Shown here: positions 1 through 10,160 of the stretch, one piece after another
Layout: every line of letters begins with the position of its first letter
How positions within the stretch are numbered: position 1 is the first letter of the stretch
Translations under genes and position numbers: made by a program
The notes under the pieces: generated by a model
Database searches by the model: none
Seen by the model: only the letters and a program-made list of their open reading frames with translations
What the model was told of the DNA's origin: nothing
Assembly (NCBI GenBank): GCA_030062745.1
Contig: CP099846.1
Location: forward strand, 4,836,001 to 4,900,000
DNA from: Capitulum mitella
Taxonomy: Eukaryota; Arthropoda; Thecostraca; Pollicipedomorpha; Pollicipedidae
DNA length: 64,000 bases
Direction: 5' to 3'

Positions 1-679
1 AATGACGCCCCCTTCTCGTTTTTCTCTTCTCCCTTTTTCAGCGTTCTCTATCAACCATTCCAAATTCATAATTAAGCATGTCAAAATCAAGACTTCCTTC
101 ACATATTCCCGTTTTCTGTGCCGGGGTGTTCCCCACGCCCCCTCTGCCCCGGTACCTCTTTGTCTCTTCTCCCCAGGGAGAGGACGGTTACCATTACGGC
201 TGAAAATCTGCGAAGCTTTATGACCAAGAGACTAGCGTGATGTGGCGCAGGACATTTTGATTACGGTATGACACTCGCATCACGGACGAGGCTCCAGGAT
301 GGCTGGTCTTCGCACCAACGCGTCGTCTAAGCAGAACAGGGGCCTTAAGACGACCTCTGGCTCAGACCTTGACTCAAGGCTGCTCTCGCCGACACATCTT
401 AATTAACTCTGTCTGAAGACTCCCTTGTCCTTCCCTTTCATCTCTACCACACCCCGGCTTTTGAAACTCCACGTGAGTGTAATTTTTCAGTTTGGTCTAC
501 GTCGGCTTGTGGCGCATCCAACTAACCCCCGGAGAAAGAGTTGCGTTCCTGGGCTTCGCATTCGGGCCCTGGCGCCAGCATGGCGATCCTCCCCAGTGGT
601 CTTGTGACCCACTGACGCCGGCGTCTCGGGTTAGGAGCGTGGCTGACAGGGACGTAGGAACGGGAGGTGGGAGGAAGGG
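1..679. other. Left-edge non-coding stretch
   Basis: I see no recognisable gene here. The sequence has ordinary CpG content, and its short open frames have no family resemblance or splice context. It may be intron or intergenic DNA of a gene lying to the left. Confidence 0.4.
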
Positions 680-689
680 GTTGGGGTTG

Positions 690-893
690 GGAAGGGAAGG
701 GGTTGCCCAAAGTTGCCCCAACTTTGGGCAACATTTGACATTCACCTCCACAGAGAGGTGGGGAGAGGAAGGGGGTAGCTGCCCCCAATTTTGGGCAACA
801 TTTGATTTCCATACACCACAGGTGGTGTATGGAAAGGAATGAGGTAAAAATTACATTTGCCACACCTCCACAGAGATTCCTTCACTACTGCTG
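690..893 (+). repeat. Dispersed repeat, copy 1
   Basis: The part around 820-890 (ATGGAAAGGAATGAGG, then TAAAAATTACATTTGCC) matches the reverse complement of 28488-28560 closely. Inside, 712-738 and 783-800 repeat a TTTGGGCAACATTTGA motif. There is no coding potential. It is an interspersed repeat of unknown class. Confidence 0.55.
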
Positions 894-1212
894 GCTCATC
901 CAATCTAAATTTGTTTTTCAATCATTTTCAGAGTCACACGAAACCAGCCTGTGGACCCTCCAGTCAATGCTGCTCACTAGAAATGAGTTGTTAACTGTAC
1001 CACTGCCAAGCCACTGTCATCTTTGGACCCAAAATATACAAAATTTTTGCCATTCTGTTCTACATGCTACAAAAAGCCAAAATGCAATCAATTACAAAGG
1101 CACTGGCATTGCCCTTGCCAAAGAATGAAGACAAGGAGGGGGCATATGGGCCACCCACCCTATGAGCCAAGCAGTCTACACAAGACATTTATTGATTTTG
1201 CAGGAATGCAGA

Positions 1213-1219
1213 ATATATC

Positions 1220-1303
<84 letters not shown>

Positions 1304-1312
1304 CATCTATCT
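1213..1312 (+). repeat. (ATCT)n microsatellite
   Basis: About 100 bp of nearly pure tetranucleotide repeat with a few interruptions (TTTATC near 1230, ATCC near 1300). It produces spurious Ile-Tyr-Leu-Ser repeat frames that should not be annotated as protein. Confidence 0.95.
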
Positions 1313-2189
1313 CTATACTGCTGCAAATGCCAATGATATCTTTCCCTGTATCTTTAATATTAGGCCATTTACCCAATATTGCTGCTTTTTCCTATAAATC
1401 TTGACATCAACTAGTGGCATATGATGAAATTTGGCATTTGCCCTCCCCCCTCCTGAGGAAAATTCCAGCAACCTGCCTTGCCATCCTGCAAAACTGAGTG
1501 AAAACTAACCCAAATGTCTATGGATAACTTCCCTCTATTTCTGAGACTCTGCCTGTGTTACTTACTTACTAGGAGATAAATGAGTCTGCCACTGTTCCAA
1601 AAATTGCTTCCAAACATGTCTTCAGACTAACAAAAGGAGATCTCAAGGCAGGCTGAATCAACCACCCTACAAAATTGTAGGGAGCAAAAAGTGAAATCCA
1701 CTGCATGAAAAATGGCTAAGGTGTTACTTCATCACCATGAAGCTATGGTGCATGAAAAGGTAATTGGTGGCATGAAAGGGAGAGCTCCAGGAATGTCTCT
1801 AGCCTGTATTATGGTTTTATACACTTAACTGCATCAATGAACCATAAGTCACTAACACATACATTTGGTTATGATCTACATGCACATGAACCACTGTAAA
1901 AGTGAAAATATAGTGTTTATTTTCCTCTATCCCATTTTAAATACCTTGAGCCCTAAGAAACAAGTCCATTCAACATTATATTACGAGTTCATATTATCTT
2001 ACTGACCATAAAAATTATTCTTAATTTTTCTGTAGGCTGCTAGAAAACCTTGGCTATTTCCTTCAAACAATCTATATTTCCTCTGCCATTAACAGGCAAG
2101 AACCACAGGTCTTCACATTTACAATTCCTGTTGCATTGTTTGAAAAAACTTAATAACCACTGAAGGTCGTCCTAACTGGATCTAACATT
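1313..2189. other. CpG-poor non-coding stretch
   Basis: AT-rich sequence with almost no CG dinucleotides and no gene that I can recognise. The segment 1425-1500 (TTTGGCATTTGCCC, then GAGGAAAATTCCAGCAACC) resembles the right end of the 55790-56041 element, so it is probably an old fragment of that family. The CpG-poor character matches the 5' parts of the five genes in this window. Confidence 0.4.
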
Positions 2190-2198
2190 GAATTATCT

Positions 2199-2584
2199 GG
2201 CAATCCTTTAGAAGTGCACGCCATAAACCAAGCACACTGGATGACACATATACGGCGCACGTGGCAAAAGAAGACGTCAGCTGTTGCAAGAAACAACATT
2301 ATGCACTGGAGCTCCAGGGTCGTAGATCACCTACTATTCGCTCTTGTTTTACACAGTAGGTTAGGTTAGGTTGGGTTAGGCTAGGCTAGGTTAGGTTAGG
2401 TTAGGTTAGGTTAGGTTAGGTTAGGTTAGGTCAGGTTAGCGAATAGTAGGTGATCCACGACCCTGGAGCTCCAGTGCATAATGTTGTTGTTTCTTGCAAC
2501 AGCTGACGTCTCCTTTTGCCACGCGCGCCGTATATGTGTCATCCAGTGTGCTTGGTTTATGGCGCGCGCTTCTAAAGGATTACC
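2199..2584. mobile_element. Foldback MITE with telomeric TTAGG core, copy 1
   Basis: A 386-bp element. Its arms, 2199-2341 and 2439-2584, are near-perfect inverted repeats of about 145 bp; both ends read GGYAATCCTTTAGAAG when viewed inward. The flanks carry a perfect 9-bp direct repeat, GAATTATCT, at 2190-2198 and 2585-2593, which is read as the target-site duplication. The core is (TTAGG)n. There is no open frame, so it is non-autonomous. Long inverted repeats with a 9-bp duplication suggest a Mutator-like superfamily, but that is inference. Left-arm differences from copy 2 include loss of CpGs (GTGCACG for GCGCACG). Confidence 0.88.
2357..2438 (+). repeat. Interstitial (TTAGG)n telomere-type repeat
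   Basis: About 16 units of the arthropod telomere repeat TTAGG with occasional variants (GGGTT, GGCTA, GGTCA). It lies exactly between the two arms of the foldback element, so it belongs to the element and is not a chromosome-end remnant. Confidence 0.9.
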
Positions 2585-2593
2585 GAATTATCT

Positions 2594-3259
2594 TATTCAA
2601 AGACAAATGAAGTCAAGACAGCCAACATGTCATGCAAGCTAAAACACAGCATGCATATTTTTGCAGAGATGTTTAAGAAAAGCACTGGCTCCCACCACCA
2701 TGGCTGTAAACATGGGGGGGGGGCTGGGGAGACATGTTCCCTCCCACCTGCACAAAATTGGCTTTTTCCAAAATTTTGATTGGGCGGTGAACTTTTTTGC
2801 AACCACCCCTTGGAAAATAAGATCTTGGGTTAAAACGCCCCCCAAATTCTAATTTGTTACCCTTTAACTTCTAGGACGTAGCTACACCAATGCCCACCAC
2901 AACAGGTGGAAAGTGACTGGCGTTGTGTGTTAAGCGTGACATCACACGGCGTTCTCATGTGCTCAATATATCGTCACATGCGAGGACCGCAGCCATTACC
3001 TTCTTTGACCGTCCCCGCCTGAAGAATAAATCTTGCTTCGCTGCGGCCAGTGATATTTATGGCTTTTATCTTGGGGCATTCTTTTCGCTTTCGTCATACT
3101 TGCGCTAGTTTTGTATATTTGATGAAAAGAGATGTACGCGTGAAAGAAAACAAAATTTGGATAATCTATACGGACTGAAATAAATACTGTAATCAGATAC
3201 TGAAATGAAATCACCTATAATCGTTATAAAACAAAATCCCTATAATTGTTAATTTATTC
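2594..3259. other. Non-coding stretch upstream of SRSF1
   Basis: 2594-2860 is CpG-poor and contains a poly-G tract near 2715. From about 2870 CpGs become frequent. The phrase AGGACGTAGCTAC near 2873 resembles the terminal repeat of the CGTAGCC element family. No coding exon is recognised. Confidence 0.35.
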
Positions 3260-3647
3260 TTCTTCTAAGAAAATTTTATTCACGTTAGCGTCGTAGTGTT
3301 GGTACTAGCAGGCGGCCATCTTGCAATACCGTCAAGGGATCTTGGGCGCGTGGAGCACGCAGACGCGAGTGTGAACGCGATCGGAGGGGATTCCTGTGTG
3401 TAATTAGGCAGTATCAGACTGTTGTACTGTAGCTGCTTCTGATCCCCGAGGTTAAACCCTGTCAGGAGGCAATCAATTAAAAGCTTCAGTCTAGTTCAGC
3501 AGGCTATTGTCTCTTCAGTTTTGAGGCGTCTGCCGCGCTATAATAAACGTAGGTGCTTGCGACTTCACGTATATCGCCTTTGGCGACGTAGCAGTTTGAA
3601 CCTGTTGTTTAGGCGAGCATTTCGCTGGACAGAAACAGACTATAAAA
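3260..3647 (+). promoter_or_regulatory. SRSF1 promoter and 5' UTR region
   Basis: CpG-containing segment directly before the SRSF1 start codon. GCGGCCATCTTG at 3312-3323 is the reverse complement of a YY1/Pleiohomeotic-type core (CAAGATGG), a common downstream element of housekeeping promoters. No clear TATA box is seen. The transcription start is probably downstream of about 3290, giving a 5' UTR of up to roughly 350 bases, but the exact site cannot be read from sequence. Confidence 0.45.
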
Positions 3648-6600
3648 ATGTCTGGGCGTAACGAATGCCGTATATATGTTGGGAATCTTCCTCCTGACAT
3701 TCGCACCAAGGACATCGAAGACCTCTTCTACAAGTTTGGCAAAATCGTGTTCATAGATCTCAAGAATCGCAAAGGCCCCCCATTTGCTTTTGTGGAATTT
3801 GAAGATCCCAGGTTTGTGGTGAAATGGTGGTTTTTGTGTTGAGGGCATGATCCTAGCATGAAAATGTTGCAGTCATAGGACATGGAAATGCATTATTGTG
3901 AATGACATTGCATAGTTGACATTGGCATTGACATTGCAACTGGTTAAGCAGCTTATTAGTGAAATGCAGTAGTTCATATAGTAATTCTGTCAGATCTGTC
4001 ATGCTTAGAGGTTTTGGAACACAGTGAAAAACCTAAAAGTTGTATCTAGAATCAGGCATACAGTGTCCATGGGCAATCCTTTAGAAGCGCACGCCATAAA
4101 CCAAGCACACTGGATGACACATATACGGCGCGCGTGGCAAAAGGAGACGTCAGCTGTAGCAAGAAACAACAACATTATGCACTGGAGCTCCAGGTCGTAG
4201 ATCACCTACTATTCGCTCTTGTTTTACACAGTAGGTTAGGTTAGGTTAGGTTAGGTTAGGTAAGGTTAGGTTAGGTTAGGTTAGGTTAGGTTAGGTTAGG
4301 TTAGGTTAGGTTAGCGAATAGTAGGTGATCCACGACCCTGGAGCTCCAGTGCATAATGTTGTTGTTTCTTGCAACAGCTGACGTCTCCTTTTGCCACGCG
4401 CGCCGTATATGTGTCATCCAGTGTGCTTGGTTTATGGCGCGCGCTTCTAAAGGATTACCCTGAAACTAACTATACTAACAGGACAGACAAGTGGGTTTGT
4501 TTTGGTATTGCAAAACACAAATGGAATAGAACATTTTCAGTATGTTCAGGTAGGGAAAAGCTATATGTGGCAATATGGGCCTATAGTATAAGCTTATGCC
4601 CATATTGTTCATGAACAAAGTAATGCTCTCTTTTGCCTTAACTGCCTTTTTTCTTCACAGTACAAGTTGCTGACTATAATAGGTTAGGAAAGGATTTATG
4701 TGTATTAGATGACTATTGCGATCATCTTTTGCATGGGCTGTGCATTGTTTGAGCAGTTGTTAGGATTTGTACCATTAGCTGTCTGACAATGCAGGATAAA
4801 TTGTTAGGTTTGCTTCTTGCCAATTATATTATCCAATGTTGATTTCTTTGACTGCCATGAAATGATGCAAAGCAATTTAATGTTGCTGAGATCAATTTTT
4901 GTACTTATGTTAAATCTTGCATTTCTTGTAGAATGAACTCAAGTATTAAGGAAGCTCCAGTTTCAAGTGGGATCTGTAATTAACAATGGCACAAAATTTT
5001 GCCTTTTTTAAACATTGCATTTCTGAAGCATGATGGGATGCTCATGTTATTTGGAAAGCATTGAGACATGTATGATGTGTATTGCAGTGAGGGTGTTGTG
5101 ATGTTGTAAGACATGTCAGTGGATGAGAGCACATTGAGATTGCTGTATGCAGCCTGAATCTTTAATATTTTTTAATGTTTTATTCGTATCATCAGTTGCT
5201 AACAGCAGCAGCACTTATATCCTAAACAGAGATTGTCTCAACTTCTGTGGATGTTGGGATATTGTTGCCATTACATTTTGTGCACTGAATTAGAGCGAAA
5301 TAATTTGTTAAGTCCAAAATAATTGAATAGTGGTGTAAAGTAATGAATAATTCACTTGTTTCTAATTTTAACCATTTTCGGCCATGTCTTATTGCACTTT
5401 TAGTCATCTAATCCAAACTGGTGCCAGAAATTAATTTCAGCTGGCTGCTACCAAACCTGCCTGCAAGTATATTACACTTTACATTTCATGACAATTTGTT
5501 CTACTCAGTTAACTTATGTGGTACAATAATAACATAAGTGCTAACAATAACAATAAGTGTTTGGTACAACAGTAACAATAAGTGTTAACTTACAGCTAAC
5601 ACTTATTGTGGGTTATTGTATATATGGAAACTATATGGAATATGGAAGCTATACGGAAGCCATATGGAAGCATACCAAAGGGGCTTTTATGATATTTTTG
5701 TAACTTGTCAATGCATGATACAAATGGAGATGTAATGGTACACCAGAAAGACTTTTTGTGTGTTTTACATTCTTTTGTGTTTTACATTCCCTTCCTACAT
5801 CACTGACACGTTTCCACGCACATCAGCATATGTAAAAGAAGGCAGACTTTGGAACATTGGTGAGCATTACCTGACTCCCAGATCTGACTGACCGACTGCC
5901 GCGCTGCCGACAGGGACGCCGACGACGCGGTGTACGCGCGCGACGGCTACGACTACGACGGCTACCGGCTGCGTGTGGAGTTTCCGCGCGGCGGCGGCCC
6001 GGGCCGCGGCGGCGCCATGGGCGCGCGCGGCATGATGGCCGGCCCGGGCCGGGGCCGCGGCCCGCCGGCGCGCCGCTCCCAGTACCGGGTCCTGGTGACC
6101 GGGCTGCCGCCGACCGGCAGCTGGCAGGACCTCAAGGACCACATGCGCGAGGCTGGCGACGTCTGCTTCGCCGACACGTACAAGGACGGCACCGGCACCG
6201 TCGAGTTCCTCCGCTACGAGGACATGAAGTACGCCGTCAAGAAGCTGGACGACTCCAAGTTCCGGTCCCATGAGGTTGGTTGCCATTCCCTTGTGATGCT
6301 GACCTTTTAACCCCTGATTAGTTGTGAGCTGAGTGTGAGTGGTACTAGCGTTTTTAAGTGTATTTGATGGTGGTGTCAGCTGGTACGACTTCTATTTCTA
6401 TCGTGCAGTGACTGGTGGTGGTTTTGTGCCTCAGTATCTCCCAGGCATTGTCTTTGCCTGCTCGGACACGATTATCTCGCTGCTGAAGATTACGTTCGGA
6501 CGTGCCGTGTATGTCGGTCTGTACTGTGCACGTGACCGGCGGGCTCCTTCCCCAGGGCGAGGTGTCGTACGTGCGCGTGAAGGAGGACACCGGCGGCAGC

Positions 6601-6726
6601 AGCAGCAGCAAGCGGTCCCGGTCTCGCTCGTACTCGCCGCGACGCCGCAGCTCGCCGACCTACTCGCCCGTGAAGCGCTCCTACTCGCGCTCGCGCTCCC
6701 GCTCGCAGTCGCGCGAGCGGTACTGA
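3648..6726 (+). CDS. SRSF1: Serine/arginine-rich splicing factor 1 (SF2/ASF)
   Basis: Nuclear SR protein that binds exonic enhancers, promotes 5' splice-site choice and shuttles mRNA. CDS join 3648-3811, 5914-6274, 6556-6726 gives 231 aa (human 248). RRM1 starts with IYVGNLP (residues 9-15) and has the RNP1-like PFAFVEFE. A Gly/Arg-rich hinge covers about 80-111. RRM2 contains the SR-family signature SWQDLKDHM at 124-132. The RS tail (about 190-231) has [12 protein letters not shown] and ends SQSRERY. The splice at 3811/5914 splits an Arg codon, and 6274/6556 is phase 0. Exon 1 is AT-leaning and exons 2 and 3 are extremely GC-rich. Intron 1 (2.1 kb) is CpG-poor and holds a TTAGG foldback element. 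The family assignment is firm. Confidence 0.96.
4072..4459. mobile_element. Foldback MITE with telomeric TTAGG core, copy 2
   Basis: 388-bp element in SRSF1 intron 1, near-identical to copy 1 at 2199-2584. Arms are 4072-4216 and 4314-4459; the core 4231-4313 is (TTAGG)n. No convincing target duplication is visible (left flank GTGTCCATG, right flank CTGAAACTA). Its CpGs (for example ACGGCGCGCGTGG) are intact although the flanking intron, 3841-4071 and 4460-4718, has no CG at all, suggesting a recent insertion. Confidence 0.88.
5575..5609. repeat. Perfect 13-bp inverted repeat
   Basis: ACAATAAGTGTTA at 5575-5587 and its exact reverse complement at 5597-5609 are separated by 9 bases. It sits in an array of AACAATAAGTG-like units (5520-5590) inside SRSF1 intron 1. 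No function can be assigned. Confidence 0.6.
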
Positions 6727-7117
6727 GCGGCCGCCGGACGGCGGCGCAGCCAGAGGACCGGCCCGCCGAGCGGCGGCGGCGGCCGGCAGCCGAGCCGGCA
6801 CCAGCGACCCGGAGGCCCCGCGACCGCAGCAGCCCAAGGTTCATACCAAGATTCTGACCTTTTGCTGTGTGCCCTCATCCATTACGAGTTGTATGTACAG
6901 AGCACGTGTGGAGTGACAGCGTTTTAGTTCATCGCCATCTTTGCTTCTTTGTTGCCGATAAGGCCAATTTATTAAAAAAGCATTGTCAGTCGTTCAAAAT
7001 GGATGGTGGAAAAAGATGGCAAGTCGATCGAAAAGAACGGTTGTCGCGTGAACTGTGCATTGCCAGTGTTTTGTCTGTTCGGCATCTAACACTCTTTCTT
7101 GTATTTGTTTTTTATAG

Positions 7118-7345
7118 AATCAAGGATGCGTTGGATAGCTCCCAGGATTGGATTTGGATTCTTTGGATTACACGCTGCGGCGCATTTGGATACATGGGAT
7201 TTCGCACTGGATCGGATTGGAGGGCATGTTACGCGGTGGCTAGGATGGATATCGCACGGATCTGGATCAGAATCGGACAGGATCGGACGTGGTGCCACCG
7301 CCGGACCCGCGGGACAGGACAGGAGCCACTCGGACGCACCTGGCG
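7118..7345 (+). other. Candidate GGA-rich 3' UTR exon of SRSF1
   Basis: A strong acceptor (TTGTTTTTTATAG) ends at 7117, and a donor-like GTAACG follows at 7346. Between them I count 23 GGA triplets in 228 bases, mostly as GGAT. SRSF1 binds GGA-containing RNA, and many SR-protein genes splice their 3' UTR in response to their own product. This may therefore be an autoregulatory non-coding exon downstream of the stop codon. A second good acceptor (CGTCCTCTTTCAG) ends at 7573. The upstream donor is uncertain (AAG/GTTCAT near 6838 is weak). Confidence 0.35.
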
Positions 7346-7833
7346 GTAACGTTCCCTGCCCTTCCGGCCACCACTTGCCGGCGCACACGCCCACCAATGC
7401 CGACCAGCGCTTGTCCCTTGTGTGGCGCAGAGCTGAACGTGTCACCTCTCATTGCATGCGCCGTCAGCCAGCTGTGGTCGGCGCCACTCTCGCTGTAACG
7501 TAACGCGGTCGAGCCGTGCTCAGAGTCAGCAGTGTGCTGGTGACGTGGTCGCAGCGCTAACGTCCTCTTTCAGTGGCGGCCGACCGCGGGACGGCGGCCG
7601 GCGGCCGACCGGCCGGCGGCGGCCGCGCCCGGACTCCAGACGTCAATACACGGCTCCTCATCTTACCACGTGTTTGTGCGCTCTCGCGCGTGAGACTGCG
7701 GCCGGCCGGCTGCGTGACAGTCCAGTCAGCTGGGGAAATGCCCTGACCGGGGCCGCTGACGGCCGGGCAGAAGTGGGGCAGTCCCGGAGGGACGGTCGAC
7801 GGGCGCACGAACACTGCGTACCTCCACATCGGT

Positions 7834-7900
7834 GTTGGAAACGTGGTTGTTGTTCTTGTCTGAGTGCAAGTTCCGTTTTCGAGTATACATTTTTTCATGC
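7834..7900 (+). mobile_element. Fragment of GTTGGAAA-type MITE
   Basis: The left portion matches the start of the element at 26458: GTTGGAAACGTGG, then GTTCTTG, and a GAGTATACATTTT segment aligned to GGAATACAAAATTTT. Beyond about 7900 the similarity fades. It lies in the presumed SRSF1 3' UTR region. Confidence 0.5.
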
Positions 7901-8225
7901 ATATGACAAATATGGGTCTGATCTGGTGTTTGCGTACATATGTGCTGCTCATCACAAGAAAATGAGGCCGCGATTGGCAAATCTTGCTTTTTGGTGGTCA
8001 TACTTCCTCGTGTATAAACACGTCATTAACATGTCATTCCTCCTGCCCAGTCCTGATAGAAGCATGTCAGTCCGATGTTCCAGAATCGTTCCTGAGGTGT
8101 CCTGCCAGATCCAGAAATAACCAACTTGATTAAACTTTGAAATCCTGTTTTTATGAAGGAAGACTCACCCGATAACGATTGAGTGATAACATGTGGAGGC
8201 TGCAGAACTTAGTCAGTTACGTGAA

Positions 8226-8231
8226 AATAAA
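8226..8231 (+). terminator. Candidate SRSF1 polyadenylation signal
   Basis: AATAAA, 1.5 kb downstream of the SRSF1 stop. I noticed no other canonical AATAAA on this strand between 6727 and this point, so it is a reasonable but unproven 3' end. Confidence 0.35.
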
Positions 8232-10160
8232 TGCCACATATTTCCTACGACAATTTAGTGCGTCCTCGCTTTCCTCAGTTCGGATCTGTTGGAATCCAAA
8301 CGACCCGTCGAAGGTCCACGATCTCCAGTTTTAAATGTGATACGCCCGGTTAGAAAACCAACAGTGGCTGGGTTGGCACGAGATCTGGCATAATGCGGAC
8401 GCAGCTGAGAATGGCCCAGTTTTCCGATTCATTGAGTTACACGGTAACCCCTTCTTTGCACTCTGTTACTGAGATAAGCCATGACTGGTGCCGCACCCGG
8501 TGACAATTGGAATCATCCGATGGCAAGTCGTGGTTATCTGCATGAAACTGGAGTAGGTAGAGATGAGTGCCGTTTGTTATGACGAAAAGAAACTGCATGA
8601 TGGCTCATCGAAAAGTTTTTCCTTGGTCAAGCAGCGAGATTCCTTAAAAAAATAAAAAAAGCCTAAGTCAGGTGCACCTTGTGCCCTAACATACGGGAAA
8701 ACTGCTTCCAAATATTGTGGCCTGCATTTTTATTTATTATTATTTTCATTTATTCCTTTACCCTTTTTTGGTTGATGCAGTGCCAGCTGACACATGTTGG
8801 GACAACAAATTGCATTTTTAATCATATCCATTTGCAATATCCTTAACAGCAGCATACCTTTCCTGCATTCCCTTTAAATCTCATCAGTTTGCAGAAAGTT
8901 ACTGAAGCGCGGAATATGGTGCGAAATAATGCAATTAAAGGGAAAGTCAAAAATTGTGACCTGGAGAGATCGACCTGAAGCCGTGATTTTCCTCAGTCAG
9001 TTCGGGGAAAAATACAGAACTGAAGAGACTTGTGAACGGGTATCATGGCATCAAAGATGCTGCACCTCAGAATGCTGATAATGCTGTTTTGTTGTGATGA
9101 ATAACAGTGACATGGAGTAGAGTGTGTTGGAGCACAACTTTTCGGTGTGTCCCGACACCAAAAAACGCCAGTTTTTCCGACACTGCTCATCCATTCGTAG
9201 ACGACCGGAAACCATTCTGCTGTAACTCGCAGATTTCGTTGCCCACTTGCCTGATGCCAAGACCGTTTATTGTGAATGGCTGAATCCCAACAACCGCGAA
9301 TAACTGATACGGGCTAGCTGGAAGACAGCCGTCAAGTGTGAGTCGATAATCGATGCCCGGTAAGAAGCGTGGGCGCCCGTCTGCGGGCCGACCATAGCTG
9401 CGCAGCGGCGAGACCAGCTCACCGCGAGGCGATCGTGGCGCGGACCGCGCGGCGGCTAATCCCACGTGGTAGTCGGGGGCCGTCCGGCGCTCTGCCCGTT
9501 CACCATACCGTGATCAGTCTCTTCACCGCACATCAGCGCTATGCATCGCAACACGTAAAAGCTCCTCGAGGGACGTACATCTGGCGCAATGTAAGTGCTT
9601 CCGTCGCGATCACACAAAGCCCTTGGCGGCGTTTTCAGTCTTCATTATTAAAAATACCGTGCAATTACTCACGTTTCGAGCACGAACGCAATACGACTAG
9701 CCCAAGATCGCGACGTAAAAATAAAACGATCCAATTCCAAGACGTGACTAGAAACGCTCCCATGGCACGATGAATGATTCGCGCAGTAGAAATGAAATGA
9801 AGTGATGATGGAGCGTTTCTGCGGCGGAAAGGATATCCTACGCCGCTTGTTCCCTGAACCCTCCGTATGAGAGCAAATCACGGAATGTGAAAGCTATGGA
9901 CCGATTGTGATCAAGACGAGTGTCGTGTGGTGCTGGCAGCCTACGGGAATCCCCGCTTCACCGCACAGGCGCCGGACGTGAGGAAGATTGCAGGGGAAGG
10001 CTTAATGACGCGCTGTCGGCGGTTCACCGCAGTAAAACAAGCGACCGCCGCGCGGCGCCGCCTTTATCATAGCAAAATAAGAACCCACTAAATCGGAGAA
10101 GCAGTTTCGTGTCCGGAGCGGACTCCGTCGGGAAGCTGCTCCAACAGCAGAGAGCTGCAG
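8232..10160. other. Intergenic stretch between convergent SRSF1 and NAGK
   Basis: No gene is recognised. The part 9115-9185 (TGGAGCACAACTTTTCGG, then CGACACCAAAAAACG and TTTTTCCGACAC) matches the right end of the GTTGGAAA-type MITE. The rest probably includes the 3' UTRs of the two tail-to-tail genes. Confidence 0.4.

Noticed and set aside
1023-1404. Frames encoding long Ile-Tyr-Leu-Ser repeats
   Set aside because: They are read-through of the ATCT microsatellite, with no flanking coding character.
2357-4313. TTAGG arrays as a chromosome end or telomere fusion point
   Set aside because: Both arrays lie inside inverted-repeat elements, one with target duplications, and ordinary genes continue on both sides.
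7099-7503. 7.1-7.5 kb as a coding exon
   Set aside because: Its translation is low-complexity with no family match, and it lies after the SRSF1 stop. A non-coding 3' UTR exon is more likely.
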